Positions 44,638 through 58,030 of a stretch of 64,000 nucleotides of DNA are shown piece by piece. The notes under the pieces were generated by a model that was given only the letters and a program-made list of their open reading frames with translations, was not told the DNA's origin and made no database searches. The number at the start of each line of letters is the position of its first letter. Position 1 is the first letter of the stretch. The stretch is taken from contig JAUJPP010000011.1 of the NCBI GenBank assembly GCA_030562195.1, positions 248,001 to 312,000 on the forward strand, given 5' to 3'. This DNA comes from Nipponacmea schrenckii (lineage: Eukaryota; Mollusca; Gastropoda; Lottiidae). Position numbers and translations under genes: made by a program.

Positions 44638-44687
44638 ATGTATGGTATGGTATGGTATGGTATGGTATGGTATGGTATGGTATGGTA
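44638..44687. repeat. GGTAT pentanucleotide microsatellite
   Basis: About ten uninterrupted copies of TATGG/GGTAT. The Tyr-His-Thr-Ile-Pro repeat at the end of the minus-strand frame here is its translation. Confidence 0.98.
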
Positions 44688-44761
44688 GGTTTAATCTTAA
44701 TAATATATCTTTGTATAAAGTAAAGTTACCGACTCCATATCTGATCTCTGATATATTATTA

Positions 44762-44995
44762 GGAAGACGCGGTGGCTTAGTGAAATAGATTCTTCTTGCT
44801 AATCTTTGGGCCCAAGGTTCAATTCCGTCAAAGTCTAGATGAACTTTCAAATTCTCCCGGTTGTACCCTGTCAATGATGTAGGTCGGGTGGGCTGACATG
44901 GAAAAAGACGTTCAGATGTGACAATAAACCGACACCTCGAGTGCACAAAACTATTTGCGTTAAAGATCATCGAAGTTGGAAATCGAAAAAAAGAG
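44762..44995 (+). mobile_element. tRNA-derived SINE
   Basis: GTGGCTTAGTGA at 44772-44783 fits an RNA polymerase III A box and GGTTCAATTCC at 44816-44826 a B box, about 32 bp apart, as in tRNA-derived SINE heads. A non-tRNA body follows (GTCGGGTGGGCTGACATGG ... CACCTCGAGTGC). The right boundary is approximate. The 127-codon minus-strand frame over it is an artefact. Confidence 0.7.
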
Positions 44996-45646
44996 TAGGC
45001 TAATGCCACTGTTCTGCCAAAATTCCCCTCTATTCAACCTACATGGCGTGGCCCGTCTTCATTAGCCCATTAGGCGCAGAAGAGTAGGGCGTAAAATGTA
45101 AAATTTCCATGTTCGCATTATTTGCTACAGGTTGAATACATAAGAAAAACTTCTTAACAAGTTAGATAGGCTAATGGTTAATGATTGGTAATACACACTA
45201 CAGAGTGCAAAACACCCAAATCACTTTAATAAGAATGCCAAAGGAAACAAATGTAACAGAACATTTGATCTATAATCAAATTATTACAGCAACACCGAAT
45301 CTCTCAAAATGGACACCATAATAAAGCATTATTTGACGGAATGTTAATTATATCACAGTCAATAACTGGATTGGGTGTTGCAAAAAAGGGAAGTAAGACA
45401 ACTATATCCGGGTCTAACTAGGTTACTCCAGTGGGTCTACTTAATACGAAACTTCGCACCGGACCTAGTTACCAAACCGTTATTTCCGTGTACGAACCAT
45501 AGTTAGGTAGTTTCGTATTGGGTACACTGTCTTGTTCTATTGGGTTGTAGAAATATGGTCGTTTATATTTCTTGGACAATAAGCTTATAATCTGGTTATT
45601 GGGTAGTAAAAGTACACAATAAAATAGATCAACAGAATGGTGTCTC

Positions 45647-45800
45647 ACTGCTATCGTGTTACAATCTCCTAGCAAGTTGGAAATAGATCAATGATGTTCC
45701 AGTACTATCGTGTTAAATCTGCTAGCATATTGGATACAATGTTTGAGATCAAAAGTTGTTTACTGCTATCATACCACAATCTGCTAGCTTATACTAATAC
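45647..45800. repeat. Short degenerate tandem repeats
   Basis: Three diverged units of the type CTGCTATCGTGTTACAATCT ... CTAGCAAGTTGG follow each other. A nearby palindromic pair (CCGTGTACGAACCATAGTTA region) is imperfect. Confidence 0.5.
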
Positions 45801-45819
45801 TCAGCGTGGTTACTTCAAT

Positions 45820-46330
45820 GTAACTCTTTCGTCTTCTCGCAGTATAAAGTATGGAGTACCAAGGATCCATTTGTAGGTTCCGTGTTGTTTAATCTTTATA
45901 TTAATGATTTACCATTGAACATTGACCCTATCTGCGATCATTTTGTCGATGATACTAAGATTTATACGTGTGGTAAATCGGTTACTGATATTCCATTAAA
46001 ATTGCAAGAAGTTACTGAAGCTGTCTTAAACTGGTGTTCTTTTAATGTCATGAAATGCTCATAAAATATAATATTCAGGAGATCTATCAGTTGAAGTTGA
46101 TAATCAATAATAATTTAATAATTTATTGAACAAGTTGAAAACTTTAAATTACTAGGTGTTATTGTTAACTAAAATCGGTCGTGGACCCCACACGTAAAGT
46201 TCGTTGCTAAAATTTTATATAGTAAATTATTTCAACTGCGACAGTTAAGAAAGCTCTTGCCTGAAAAATGTAGCTCTATTTTTTTATGAATGGCACTTTA
46301 AAACATATTTGGATTTTGATGCCGAAGTAG
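45820..46330 (+). pseudogene. LINE reverse-transcriptase remnant
   Basis: The reading passes through IKYGVP, then (after frameshifts) LFNLYINDLP, HFVDDTKIY, LNWCSFNVMKCS and, in another frame, FKLLGVIVN and SWTPHVKFVAKILY. These are the YGVPQGS...LFNLYINDL, FADDT and W..N.MK.S blocks of non-LTR reverse transcriptases. The catalytic pair is VDD in place of the usual ADD, and several stops and indels make it inactive. It is unrelated in position to the C-terminal fragments at 41.2 and 52.3 kb. Confidence 0.85.
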
Positions 46331-47282
46331 GCCTACCTCCAGGATTAAGGAGCACCCATTATGTTAACATGGTATATTTTATGGCATCTACAACAGAAGT
46401 TGACTGACCGACGGACCAACGGACAGGGGCGAAATAGTCTGGAAACAACCCTCCCCCCCCCCTCCGACATTTGTAAAAAACAATGATAAATGTTTATAAA
46501 TCTGAATATTTCGCGCCATTCGACTACTGTCTAGTATGGTCATCAAAACGACCAATTATGTCATTCAATTTGCCATGTGTGCATTCGGAGCTTTATAACA
46601 AATTTTAAAAAATATATATATATGCTAAGGCAAGTAGTTTGACCCCCAACCCCTGATATTTATCAAAAACAATTATTAATTGTTTAAATATCGCAATATT
46701 TCGAACCATTCGACTATTGTCTAGTATGGTAAACAAACCGAAGTTCACAAGTAATGAACAAAATGTCGACAGGAGGTACAAGATTAACTTTTATAATAAA
46801 ACGTGGGGAAGACGACGATTTCTCGGGTTTTTGTTCATTTCCTACTTCGAAAGGTTTGAGTTTCTTTTCTAAAATATTGCACGCATTTTTTGTGTGTAAA
46901 TAGAGGTGCCACGAGTTTTCTACTTTGACAGGCGACTTTTGTGTTTTCATTCCACCTTACTAATACTGCCACTGGGTGGCCACTAACCCAAATTAAAATG
47001 TATGCTATTCCTCTTAAAATGTCGTCGGATGAATTAAACAAGCGAATAGGTTTATGTATGGTGTGTGATTATTGATACATTACATAAATTGTAGAAGCGT
47101 GTCGGGATTAGCACCTCAATTTTTCTGTCGATAATCTTGCACCTTCATAGAATACGACCTCTTAGAATGGATGCAAACGTGGTAAACAGTATAAGGCACA
47201 TTAACTTTCGAATTTTCTTTAATTTTACATAGTGAAAGAATTGATTAATCGTTTAATACCAAGTTTCCGGTGATAATAAGAA
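46331..47282. other. Unique region with a diverged direct repeat; no clear gene
   Basis: A block with CCATTCGACTACTGTCTAGTATGG occurs near 46515-46538 and again, diverged, near 46707-46730. Two overlapping minus-strand frames (47041-46835 and 46950-46714) lack recognisable domains or good splice sites. A C-rich run is at 46450-46462. Confidence 0.4.
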
Positions 47283-48627
47283 CTAGAACTGTGAACAGCT
47301 CCGAGCGTGGCAACTATGCGTTATCCCATGGATTTCGAACATTTTGAAACTTCTAACCTGCTAGCTTTCAATTCCGGTACTTTTCAGCCTCCAATTGTGG
47401 AACAAGCGTAACAATATTGTTATATCTATAGACAGCTGATGTCAAGGCCATTCTATATGGAAAATTTCAAGGTCATTGAAGGTGAAGGTCACAAGATTTA
47501 GAATTTCAAATTTTTAAAAAATTCAAACGGGCATAAATAATAAATGACGGACTAATTAAATTTTAAAGAAAATTTGCCATTCTCGGAAAAATGGCGCATG
47601 CGCAACTAGCAATTGGAATTTTTTTCTTCTCGGGGAATACAAATTATTTTGTATAGCTAATATATACTGTTTTTGCTTACATTCTTGAATTACACGGGAT
47701 GTAGGGTCGCCTGAAATGAGATAAAAGACCGGAAGTCCCCACGCCCAAACCGGAAGTGATCAAAAAATTTTGATGATATATTTTTAATTGTGTTGCGTAT
47801 TTATCTATATCCTGTAAATTTCAGATCGATCCGAACATTAGAGCCCGAAAGTGTAATATAACCGTCCAAAATTGCAAAATAGTCAGATTTCGGTGGGCTA
47901 TAAAACCGGAAGTTAATATTTGTCATGCAATATCAGCACATCTATAGACAGCTGAGGTCAAGGACATTCTACATCTCAAATGTCAAGGTCATTGAAGGTC
48001 AAGGTCACGAGATATAGAGTTTTAAATTTTCGAAAAATTCGAACGGGCATAAAAAAAATTCAAATTCGAAAATCAAAATTCTGTTCCCAACATTTTTTAG
48101 ATAAAGTATCAAGGATTCGATAGACACCAAAATCATAAAAATCGGTCAATAATTGGCGGACTTATTAAATTTTTAAGAAAATTTGCCATTTTTGAAAACT
48201 GCGCATGCGCAACATTCAATTTAATTTTTCTTCATCTCAGGGGATTAAAATCATTTAGTATAGCTAAAATATACTGTTTTTGTTTAGAATCTTGAATTAC
48301 ATGGGAAGCAGGGTCGCCCGACATGAGACGAAAAAACCGGAAGTCCCCACGCCCAAACCGGAAGTGATCAAAAAATTTTGATGATGTAGTTTTAATTGCG
48401 CTGCCTATCTATCTATATCCTGTAAATTTCAGACCGATGCGACTATTAGGGCCCGAGCTAGCTTGAAATCTTATTTGCATATTATGCAATTAGCCACTTT
48501 CGGGTTAGCGAAAATTTCATGTTAGATATTCATTTTTGATTCCAGCCCATATAAAAACCATTGGTGAAAACAGAAATAATCTATCTTTTTCCGTTTGGGC
48601 TAGCGAGCTTCCCAAAAAAAAAAAAAA
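47283..48627 (-). mobile_element. H1 element, no head
   Basis: CTAG at 47283-47286 abuts unique DNA (GATAATAAGAA), giving a clean tail-side host junction with TT after CTAG on the element strand. The body runs to GGGCTAGCGAGCTTCCC and poly-A. It is very similar to 15489-16853. Confidence 0.9.
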
Positions 48628-49962
48628 CTAGAACTGTGAACAGCTCCGAGCGTGGCAACTATGCGTTATCCCATGGATTTCGAACATTTTGAAACTTCTA
48701 ACCTGCTAGCTTTCAATTCCGGTACTTTTCAGCCTCCAATTGTGGAACAAGCGTAACAATATTGTTAGATCTATAGACAGCTGATGTCAAGGCCATTCTA
48801 TATGGAAAATTTCAAGGTCATTGAAGGTGAAGGTCACAAGATTTAGAATTTCAAATTTTTAAAAAATTCAAACGGGCATAAATAATAAATGACGGACTAA
48901 TTAAATTTTAAAGAAAATTTGCCATTCTCGGAAAAATGGCGCATGCGCAACTAGCAATTGGATTTTTTTTCTTCTCGGGGGATACAAATTATTTTGTATA
49001 GCTAATATATACTGTTTTTGCTTACATTCTTGAATTACACGGGATGTAGGGTCGCCTGAAATGAGATAAAAAACCCGGGAAGTCACCACGCCCAAACCGG
49101 AAGTGATAAAAAAATTTTGATGATATATTTTTAATTGTGTTGCGTATTTATCTATATCCTGTAAATTTCAGATCGATCCGAACATTAGAGCCCGAAAGTG
49201 TAATATAACCGTCCAAAATTGCAAAATAGTCAGATTTCGGTGGGCTATAAAACCAGAAGTTAATATTTGTCATGCAATATCAGCACATCTATAGACAGCT
49301 GAGGTCAAGGACATTCTACATCTCAAATGTCAAGGTCATTGAAGGTCAAGGTCACGAGATATAGATTTTTAAAATTTTTTGAAAAATTCGAACGGGCATA
49401 AAAAAAATTAAAATTCGAAAATCAAAATTCTGTTCCCAACATTTTTTAGATAAAGTATCAAGGTTTTGATAGACACCAAAATCATAAAAATCGGTCAATA
49501 ATTGGTGGACTTATTAAATTTTTAAGAAAATTTGCCATTTTTGAAAACTGCGCATGCGCAACATTCAATTTAATTTTTCTTCATCTCAGGGGATTAAAAT
49601 CATTTAGTATAGCTTAAATATACTGTTTTTGTTTAGATTCTTGAATTACATGGGAAGCAGGGCCGCCCGACATGAGACGAAAAAACCGGAAGTCCCCACG
49701 CCCAAACCGGAAGTGATCAAAAAATTTTGATGATGTAGTTTTGATTGCGCTGCCTATCTATCTATATCCTGTAAATTTCAGACAGATCCGACTATTAGGG
49801 CCCGAGCTAGCTTGAAATCTTATTTGCATATTATGCAATTAGCCACTTTCGGGTTAGCGAAAATATTATGTTAGATATTCATTTTTGATTCCAGCCCATA
49901 TAAAAACCATTGGTGAAAACAAAAATAGTCTATCTTTTTCCGTTTGGGCTAGCGAGCTTCCC

Positions 49963-49994
<32 letters not shown>

Positions 49995-50032
49995 GAACGA
50001 AAACAAAGCGTGACAAATTTTATTTGCCACGC
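48628..50032 (-). mobile_element. H1 element with head and tail
   Basis: Tail CTAG at 48628-48631; head hairpin at 50008-50032. It is in tandem with the preceding copy. It is a near-identical relative of 16854-18273. Confidence 0.9.
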
Positions 50033-50043
50033 AAAAAAAAAAA

Positions 50044-53000
50044 CTAGAACCGTTAGACGGTACCAAGGCAGTGCGCGTCCCTTCTATTGCATGGGTGAAA
50101 CTTTGCATTTATAATATCCAATTCCATAATAATAACTAGAGCTGTTTGTAACAATTGTGCAGCTTCCGAGATATTTAGAATTTGTTATATCTCCTGGCTG
50201 TCATTTAAAATAGAACGTAACCACGCCTACTCAGTATAATGACTTGTTTTGATTGGGTGCGATTCTTAAACTGGAAATGTCAAAATTTGTCTTGACCAAA
50301 CGATAAGAAATAAACACAATTTGACTTTTTGCCCTGTTACATTATCTTCTTAACTCTTCTTGTAACATTTATATCTATTTAATTAGTGTGTAAAACAAAA
50401 CGTCGAAAAAACAAATTTGTGGTCTAAGGGACATAACACCTTATTTGAGATTACAAATTGATCTCGGATTAAATTAACTTTCCAGATCGTTGATACTTTT
50501 AATTTGTTTATTTATTTATTTATCAATCTTAATTTAGGTGTAGTAGGAACATTAGATCCTGCAATTTGTGGCAAGTTGCCATGGTATAACATAGAGCCAT
50601 CAAATTAACAGCGCGGCTTTACATCTTTAAGAGAGTATTTTATAGAGTTCCGTCCCTTATACCACTAGTCCTCTCAACTGTAAATTATTTTTGCTTAAGA
50701 GAATATCATTTAAAATTCTAAAGGTTGTCATTTCCTTCCAAATATTCCATATCATACATCGCCCACAACGAGAAATGAACAATCATTCCTTTTATTTAAG
50801 ATATATAATATCTTTGAATCATTTTAACTGGATTAATTTTTAAACGTAAAAAATCAAAATCAAAATAACAATTCAAAAATCGGTTTCCATATATATTTCG
50901 GCAATAGATTCTATATACATGTACATCAAAATAACACAAATTGAATTATCTTCCGAGACCCTATTTCGATTTAAAGAAAAATACACACAGTTAGTATAGA
51001 AGAAATTACAAAATTTGCAAATTTAAAACGTGCAATTTTGATCAAATAGCAAGTGTTATACACCATTGGAAAGAATAACTAGACCTGTTTGTAACAGTTC
51101 TGCAGCTTTAGAGCTATTTAAAATTTGTTGGTCTCCTGGCTGTCATTTAAGGATAGAATGTAAATTGATTTTGCGATTATTGGGAGAGATGATTTATTCA
51201 TGATTTAACACGTGACATTTGAGTTTGTTTGTAGACTGGCAATCATTAAGGTTTGTGATGTAAAAATATCTGGGCTTAACCACGCCCACAAAGTCCATTG
51301 ACTTGTTTTGGAAACTTCAACTGGAAATGTCAAAATTTGTGAATTGACCGTTTTATAGGAAAAATTCGCAATTTTTAAATGCCGATAAATCGAACGTTTA
51401 CATTTTGCTATAAAGCTTAATATGTCATTGGATAGAACTATCATGTACAGGTATAAAGATCGCCAAAGGTCAACGTCACAATATACACCTTCGAAGTTTT
51501 TATAATTTTTAATCGTAATTAAATCAAAATCAAATTAAAAATTCAAAAATCAGTTTCCATATAAATTTCGGCAATCGGTTATAGATTCTATATACATGTC
51601 CATCAAAATAACACATATTGACTGATCCTCCGAGACCCTATTTCGATTGAAAGAAAAATACACACAGTGATGTAAAATATCTGGGCTTAACCACGCCCAC
51701 AAAGTCTAATGACTTGTTTTGATTGGTTGTGATACTTTAACTGGAAATGTCAAAATTTGTGTCTTGACCAAAAGATAAGAAATTAACACAGTCAGACTTT
51801 ATGACCTGTTTATTTATATCTGTTTAATTAGAGTGTAATTTTATTCTTAAAACTTTTCGGAATTTTTATTTATACATATTGATTTATATATTGCTTGAAA
51901 GCTGGGAATTTGCACATTATAAATCTGTTCGAATTTTGTTTTTAAGTTAAATAGAACTAAATATAAAAAAATATGAATGTTAAAATCGTTTATTTTCTAC
52001 TAGGCGTATTTTCATCAGTTTTCGGTCTATAGCTAAAATAAAGATATTGTTAGAAAGCTGATGAAAATCACAATTAGAATGTTGCCAAGAGTCTTGTTCA
52101 TGAGATATAACCATCTGAAGATACGAGAAATATGCAAATTACCAATTTTTGGATCCCTATTAATCCAAATGTTCTTTACTAAAATTAGAAATCAAGGTAT
52201 CATATGAACCTTTAGCCAATGAAGATGATTTTGCAGAAAAATAAAGGATGCATATTAGTAAGTTAGTCCTCTTCGTTCCTTGCGGAGAATAGGGCTGCTA
52301 CAGACATTCTCCATCTCACTCTGTTATGAGCTGTTCTTTTTGCTTCATTCCAGGTCTTGCCTATCCTTCCTAGCTCTTTCAGTCTTATTCTTTTCAAGCT
52401 ATGTAAAGGTCGTCCTTGTCTTCTATGCCCTTGGGGATTCCAGTCCAGTGCCTCTCTGGTGATGTTGTTTTGAGATCAAAAGGATGCATATGGTAGAGTT
52501 CAAAAGTTATGAACTTTCAAACGGAAGTCAGTTTTGAAAAACTTTGGCAGGACCTGGTCCAAAGACAAATTTGAAATTGAAAAATATGCAACTAGAGGAC
52601 CTAGATAATTATCCAAATTATATTTTAAAACAAGTCTGAAAAAAATAGGATTAAAAATGGCGGACGAGTAGTATTTTTCCAATAATTTGCATATTTCAAG
52701 ATGGCGATCAAACGGTTAGGAATTTGCATATACGGCATACATACAAAATGAAGATATTGATGGTACTAATTCTGTGGAATAATAAAATTGCAAGTTTGTG
52801 CAAAAATTTAATCCGAAAATTCCGATTTCTATGATTTTCTACATTTTTTGGTCATTTTCGGACGTTTCCGGCTAATTTCGGAAAATGTTTTATCGGAATC
52901 TTTAATGATAATTTTTTGTCTACTCATCTACCAATTTTTGTGAAAAAATAAGACGTAACTTCAAAAAAACACGTGCTTTTTCATAAATCACGCACAATTA

Positions 53001-54116
53001 ATATAGAACTAAGAACAAAATTTTCAAATATTAAAAAGCGCAATTTTGATCAAAATATAAAGTGTTATACACCATTGGAAAGAATAAATTACGCGTAATA
53101 AGGACATAAAAGAAATTTTGACGTATGTAAATTAGGTCACGTGACAGAGCTCTTCGAAGTTAAAAAGTGCAATTTTCAAATGGCTGTAAAACCGGAAGTT
53201 GACATTGCACAACACAAATGGAGACATCAATGGATAGATCTCGACAAGGGCAACAACTTTTGTGCAGGTCACATGGTCACCAAAGGTCAAGGTCACGATA
53301 TATGAACGTTGGAAAATTAGGCACTGAGTGAAAAAAAAGAACCGGAAATGAAAAGTAAGCTAAATCGAAATTCAAAATTCGGCTTCCTAAGAATTGTTAG
53401 CAATCGATTGAAGATTTCATAGACATCAAAATTACAATTGTCCGATTAACCCCTAAGGCCCAATTTTTCACTTTACAAAAGTAAGTGGTTTAATGATGGC
53501 GACTGATCTGTTACTTCCGGTTCAATTTTTGTTAATTATAAAATCATTATGGGTTAATAGTAACTAATTGCAAAAAACAAAATTCAAATATCTTTAGAAT
53601 TCCGGAAGTGAAAATTCGAAGTTTAGCGACGTATGACGCCGAAACCGGAAGTGATGTCGACATTTTGAAAACAGATTTTTCTTCACAAGAAAAATGTTTA
53701 TCTAACTGCAAATTTTGATTTCGATCTAATCAAAATTGCGAAAGTTAGAAAAAGTGTTAAATTTTAAAATTCAAAAGTCAGCAACAAAAGTAAAAATTTC
53801 AAAATTTTTAAACTGCTATTATGTAAATCTAAGTTATAAGTAGTAAATAAAAAAAGTCCGAACCAGATTGGATAAAAAAACGAGCCGTGAGTTAGTAAAC
53901 AAAAATAAAATTTGTGACGTTCTACGTCATTTCCGGTAGAACAAAAATGCGTCATTTTACATTTAAACAACAACGAGCACTAAATTACGTCACAATATCA
54001 CGCCAGATTGTGTAAGACATTTGCAGTTATGGCTGGGGAGCGTGACCAGAAAGAGACAAAAAAAAAAAAAAATAGTCATTTCGAAAACAAAGCAGTGCGT
54101 TCGAAGAACGCACTGC
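50044..54116 (-). mobile_element. H3b long Helentron-like element, copy B, full length (4.1 kb)
   Basis: The head hairpin is at 54092-54116 (GCAGTGCGTTC ... GAACGCACTGC) followed by TTTGTTTTCGAAATG and poly-T. The tail on the element strand is GCGCACTGCC, hairpin ACCGT-CTA-ACGGT, then TCTAG (plus strand CTAG 50044-50047). It contains a captured LINE fragment, ETS-type sites and TGACCTTGACC. It is the longest element of this kind in the window and has no rolling-circle replicase or helicase ORF. It shares about 3.3 kb with copy A. Confidence 0.85.
52263..52462 (-). pseudogene. LINE reverse-transcriptase C-terminal fragment captured in H3b copy B
   Basis: Same fragment as 41212-41410, reading to the EED stop at 52263, with a handful of differences. 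Presence at the same internal position in both copies means capture preceded the amplification or duplication of H3b. Confidence 0.75.
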
Positions 54117-54144
54117 AAAAAAAAATAATCCGAACGAAAACAAA

Positions 54145-54169
54145 GCGTGACAAATTTCATTTGCCACGC
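54145..54169 (-). repeat. Solo H1-type head stacked upstream of H3b copy B
   Basis: GCGTGGCAAAT ... ATTTGTCACGC on the minus strand, with TTTGTTTTCG and CGGATTATT, directly precedes the H3-type head with no H1 body between. Host DNA follows on the right. Confidence 0.85.
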
Positions 54170-54674
54170 AAAAATGCCTTGGTCAATATTGACACACAAA
54201 AAGGCAAATGAACTTGGTAGAATTTAAACTCCGAAGGTTTGAAACGAAGATGAGTCCTTTATTTATACATTTGGTATTGACCAAAGCGACATTAATTTCA
54301 CTATCACTTTTTCTCCGAGGACCCGAAGATTATTTCAAGTCTTATAATTCAGGAATATATTGCTGACAAAAAATATAAATATGCTTTCAGAAAATATGTT
54401 GAGTTTACAATTTTGTGAAATGATATAATTCTTCGGTCTGTCTTATTGTTATCCAAAACTTGCTGATATTTATAAACTGTCAATGTAATAAGTTGAAGGG
54501 AAATAAATAATAAGTTAGTTTGTATTTTTTTGCCTCCAGCTACATTAAGGCTCAAAATTTCAAAAATTCTATATTTTACTATGACGAATGATCTGCATCG
54601 CCCACCTAACAGATGTGTTCATTATTGTACAATATTAAAATATGTCTTCAAGATTAATATTATATCAAGAGATA
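54170..54674. other. Unique sequence to the gap; no gene recognised
   Basis: AT-rich, with only short frames. No repeat of the H families is seen. Confidence 0.4.
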
Positions 54675-55174
54675 NNNNNNNNNNNNNNNNNNNNNNNNNN
54701 NNNNNNNNNNNNNNNNNNNNNNNNNNNNNNNNNNNNNNNNNNNNNNNNNNNNNNNNNNNNNNNNNNNNNNNNNNNNNNNNNNNNNNNNNNNNNNNNNNNN
54801 NNNNNNNNNNNNNNNNNNNNNNNNNNNNNNNNNNNNNNNNNNNNNNNNNNNNNNNNNNNNNNNNNNNNNNNNNNNNNNNNNNNNNNNNNNNNNNNNNNNN
54901 NNNNNNNNNNNNNNNNNNNNNNNNNNNNNNNNNNNNNNNNNNNNNNNNNNNNNNNNNNNNNNNNNNNNNNNNNNNNNNNNNNNNNNNNNNNNNNNNNNNN
55001 NNNNNNNNNNNNNNNNNNNNNNNNNNNNNNNNNNNNNNNNNNNNNNNNNNNNNNNNNNNNNNNNNNNNNNNNNNNNNNNNNNNNNNNNNNNNNNNNNNNN
55101 NNNNNNNNNNNNNNNNNNNNNNNNNNNNNNNNNNNNNNNNNNNNNNNNNNNNNNNNNNNNNNNNNNNNNNNNNN
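54675..55174. other. Assembly gap (500 N)
   Basis: Placeholder gap; an H2 body emerges on its right side. Confidence 0.99.
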
Positions 55175-55944
55175 AAATAACATTTTTCAAAAAAGTACCT
55201 TGCATACATATATCTCATTACTTTGGCCAGTTTATCCCAAAAAATCAAATGTTTCTACCTGTTTGTTGCAATTTTGCGACATTTGCAAAAAATCAGTTTT
55301 TTTTTTTAGTTTGGGGGCTTGTTTCTAGTGACTTTGACCTTTGGTGACCTTGACCTTTACAAGGTCATTGGTCACTGACTTTAGCTATCAGTTGACAATT
55401 TGGCATTAGACTTCTGACGTCTATTTCCGGTTTTATAGCTGCTCGAAAGCAGCAAAATTTGCAACGTTGGACTGCTCTAGAGCGTGACCTAATTAATTTA
55501 GAGGGTTATTTTTTTCACATTCCGAAGGCGCCTTTTGTCCTCTTTCCAGCGATGCACAACAAAATTTTTTAAAAATGAAAATTTAATTTTTGGACTTTTA
55601 AAATTAAAGTACATTTTGCTTTTTTGAAACGTATTTGTGTATATCTCGTGATCTATTAGATGTACAAGCTTCAAGTTTGTACCATGAATATATATTTTGT
55701 ATGAGATTAGATTTACGCAAAAGTAAATTAGATGGGCGTGGCACATACGGGTAAACTTCCAATTTACTAGTTATATCGGTCAGCGCTTTACATCTGTAGA
55801 AAATAACATTTTTCCAAAAAATTCTTTGCACACAGATACCTCGTTGCTTTGGCCAGTTTCTCCCAGAAAATCAGATGTTTCGGCCTGTTTGTTGCAATTT
55901 TGCAACGTTAGCAAAGTCCCACTCTGTGCCACGTGTGGCTCTAG
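55175..55944 (+). mobile_element. H2 element, 3-prime part
   Basis: The second half of the dimeric H2 body, ending GCAAAGTCCCAC, hairpin, CTAG (55941-55944). The 5-prime part is in the gap. Confidence 0.85.
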
Positions 55945-55988
55945 TTGTGGGACTTTGCTACCGCAAAGTCCCAGTTTGTTTTCGGTTT

Positions 55989-56026
<38 letters not shown>

Positions 56027-58030
56027 CGAAATTTACACAGGGCACACAGCCTAGGCTGCAATAGTTGCAGCAATTTCACATCTTCTCTACACCTTCTGTT
56101 GTGGCGAAATTTCTATTAAATATAAATTGGAACATTTTTGCAAAACCGGAAGTGCTGCATTGCAACATGTCTAAAAAGTCGGTCAGTGGCTCTAGAACTC
56201 GCATTTTTGGACCGATTTTCGTCGGGTTTGCATTTTTGAAAACTTGAAACAATTTCCAACAAAATAGCAATTAAAAAAATTCGAAATTCGAAATTTCATA
56301 GCACACATTTTTTTGTCGTATTTTGCACATTTTTGCAACTTTGCTATTTTAAGACCGATTGATCTGAAAATTTGGGTGCCTTCAAGTGTCACGAATATGA
56401 AAACATTGGCAGAGTCAGAATTTTTGCTTCATTTCCGGTTTCAGCGTAAAACGGGTTTAAACTTCCGGTTGACCTACTTGTGCTGTAATTGATGTATCGC
56501 AACAAAATTTATGTCAATCCTAATTAAATTGGAAGACAAAAAAACGAAGCAGAAAAAATCAGGACCGGAAGTGAAACATTAGCCGCCATCTTGAAATGTC
56601 ACTTTTTTGTAAAACTCAAAATGGGGCCTCTACGGTAAGAGCGATTTGTGTGATGTTTATATTTCTGGAAAGCTTAGTCGATTGCGATCAAAATGTTGGA
56701 AATCGTTTTTTGAATTTTGCTTTTGCTTTTTTGCAACATCCGGTTGAATTTTTTCGAAGTTTGGGGGCTTATTTCTCGTGACCTTGACCTTTGGTGACCA
56801 TGACCTTTAGTAGGTCAAAGGTCATAGACCTTGGCTATCAGTTGATACTTTGACCTTTGACCTCCGACATCTACTTCCGGTTTTATAGCTGCGCGAAAAC
56901 AGCAAAATTCGCAACTTTGGACTGCTCTAGAGCGTGACCTAATTAATTTAGAGTGTTATTTTTTTCAGATTCTTAAGGCGATTTTTGTCCTCTTTCCAAC
57001 GATGTATAACAAAAGTTTTTAAAATGAAAAATGAAGTTTTTGATTTTTGCAAAGATAAGTACATTTTGCCGTATATTCGCTTGTTTAAAATCTATGTGTG
57101 TATATCTCGTGATCTATTAGCTGTACAAGCTTCAAATTTGTACCGTGAATATACATTTTGAATATGATTAGATTCCTGTCCTAAAAAATGAGATGGGCGT
57201 GGCACATCCGGGTGAACTTCAAATTTACCATTTATATCGGTCAGCGAATTAGGGCTGCAGGAAATAACTTTTTTAAAAAAAGTACCTTGCATACATATAC
57301 CTCATTACTTTGGCCAGTAGATCCCAAAAAATCAAATGATTCTGTCTGTTTGTTGCAATTTTGCGACATTTGCAAAAAAAATCAGTTATTTTTAGTTTGG
57401 GGGCTTATTTCTAGTGACCATGACCTTTAGTAACCTTGACCTTTACAAGGTCATTGGTCACTGACTTTGGCTATCAGTTGACAATTTGACATTAGGCTTC
57501 CGACGTCTACTTCCGGTTTTATAGCTGCCCAAAAACAGCAAAATTCGCTACTTTGGACTGCTCCAGAGCGTGACCTAATTAATTTAGGGGGTTATTTTTT
57601 TCAGATTCTTAAGGCGCCTTTAGTCCTCTTTCCAGCGATGTACAAAAAAATTTTTTCAAAATGAAAATTTAATTTTTGCACTTTTAAAACAAAAGTACAT
57701 TTTGCTTTTTTGAAATGTATGTGTGTATATCTCGCGATCTATAAGATGTACAAGCTTCAAATTTGTACCATGAATATATATTTTGTATGAGATTAGATTT
57801 ACGCAAAAGTAAATTAGATGGGCGTGGCACATACGGGTAAACTTCCAATTTACCAGTTATATCGGTCAACGCTTTACATCTGTAGGAAATAACATTTTTC
57901 CAAAAAATTCTTTGCACACAGATACCTTGCTGCTTCGGCCAGTTTCTCCCAGAAAATCAGATGTTTCGGCCTGTTTGTTGCAAGTTTGCAACGTTAGCAA
58001 AGTTCCACTCTGTGCCACGTGTGGCTCTAG
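55945..58030 (+). mobile_element. H2 element, full length
   Basis: The head hairpin at 55948-55973 directly follows the previous tail, with only TT between. TTTGTTTTCGG and poly-T follow; tail CTAG at 58027-58030. It carries GCCGCCATCTTG (56582-56593) and AGGTCAAAGGTCA near 56812. Both dimer halves are present. Confidence 0.9.

Noticed and set aside
44626..45009. 127-codon minus-strand frame ending in a His-Thr-Ile-Pro-Tyr repeat
   Set aside because: It is the antisense of a tRNA-derived SINE continued into a GGTAT microsatellite.
46714..47041. Two overlapping minus-strand frames (68 and 78 codons)
   Set aside because: No domain, no convincing splice sites and no consistent frame; kept only as part of the unique-region note.
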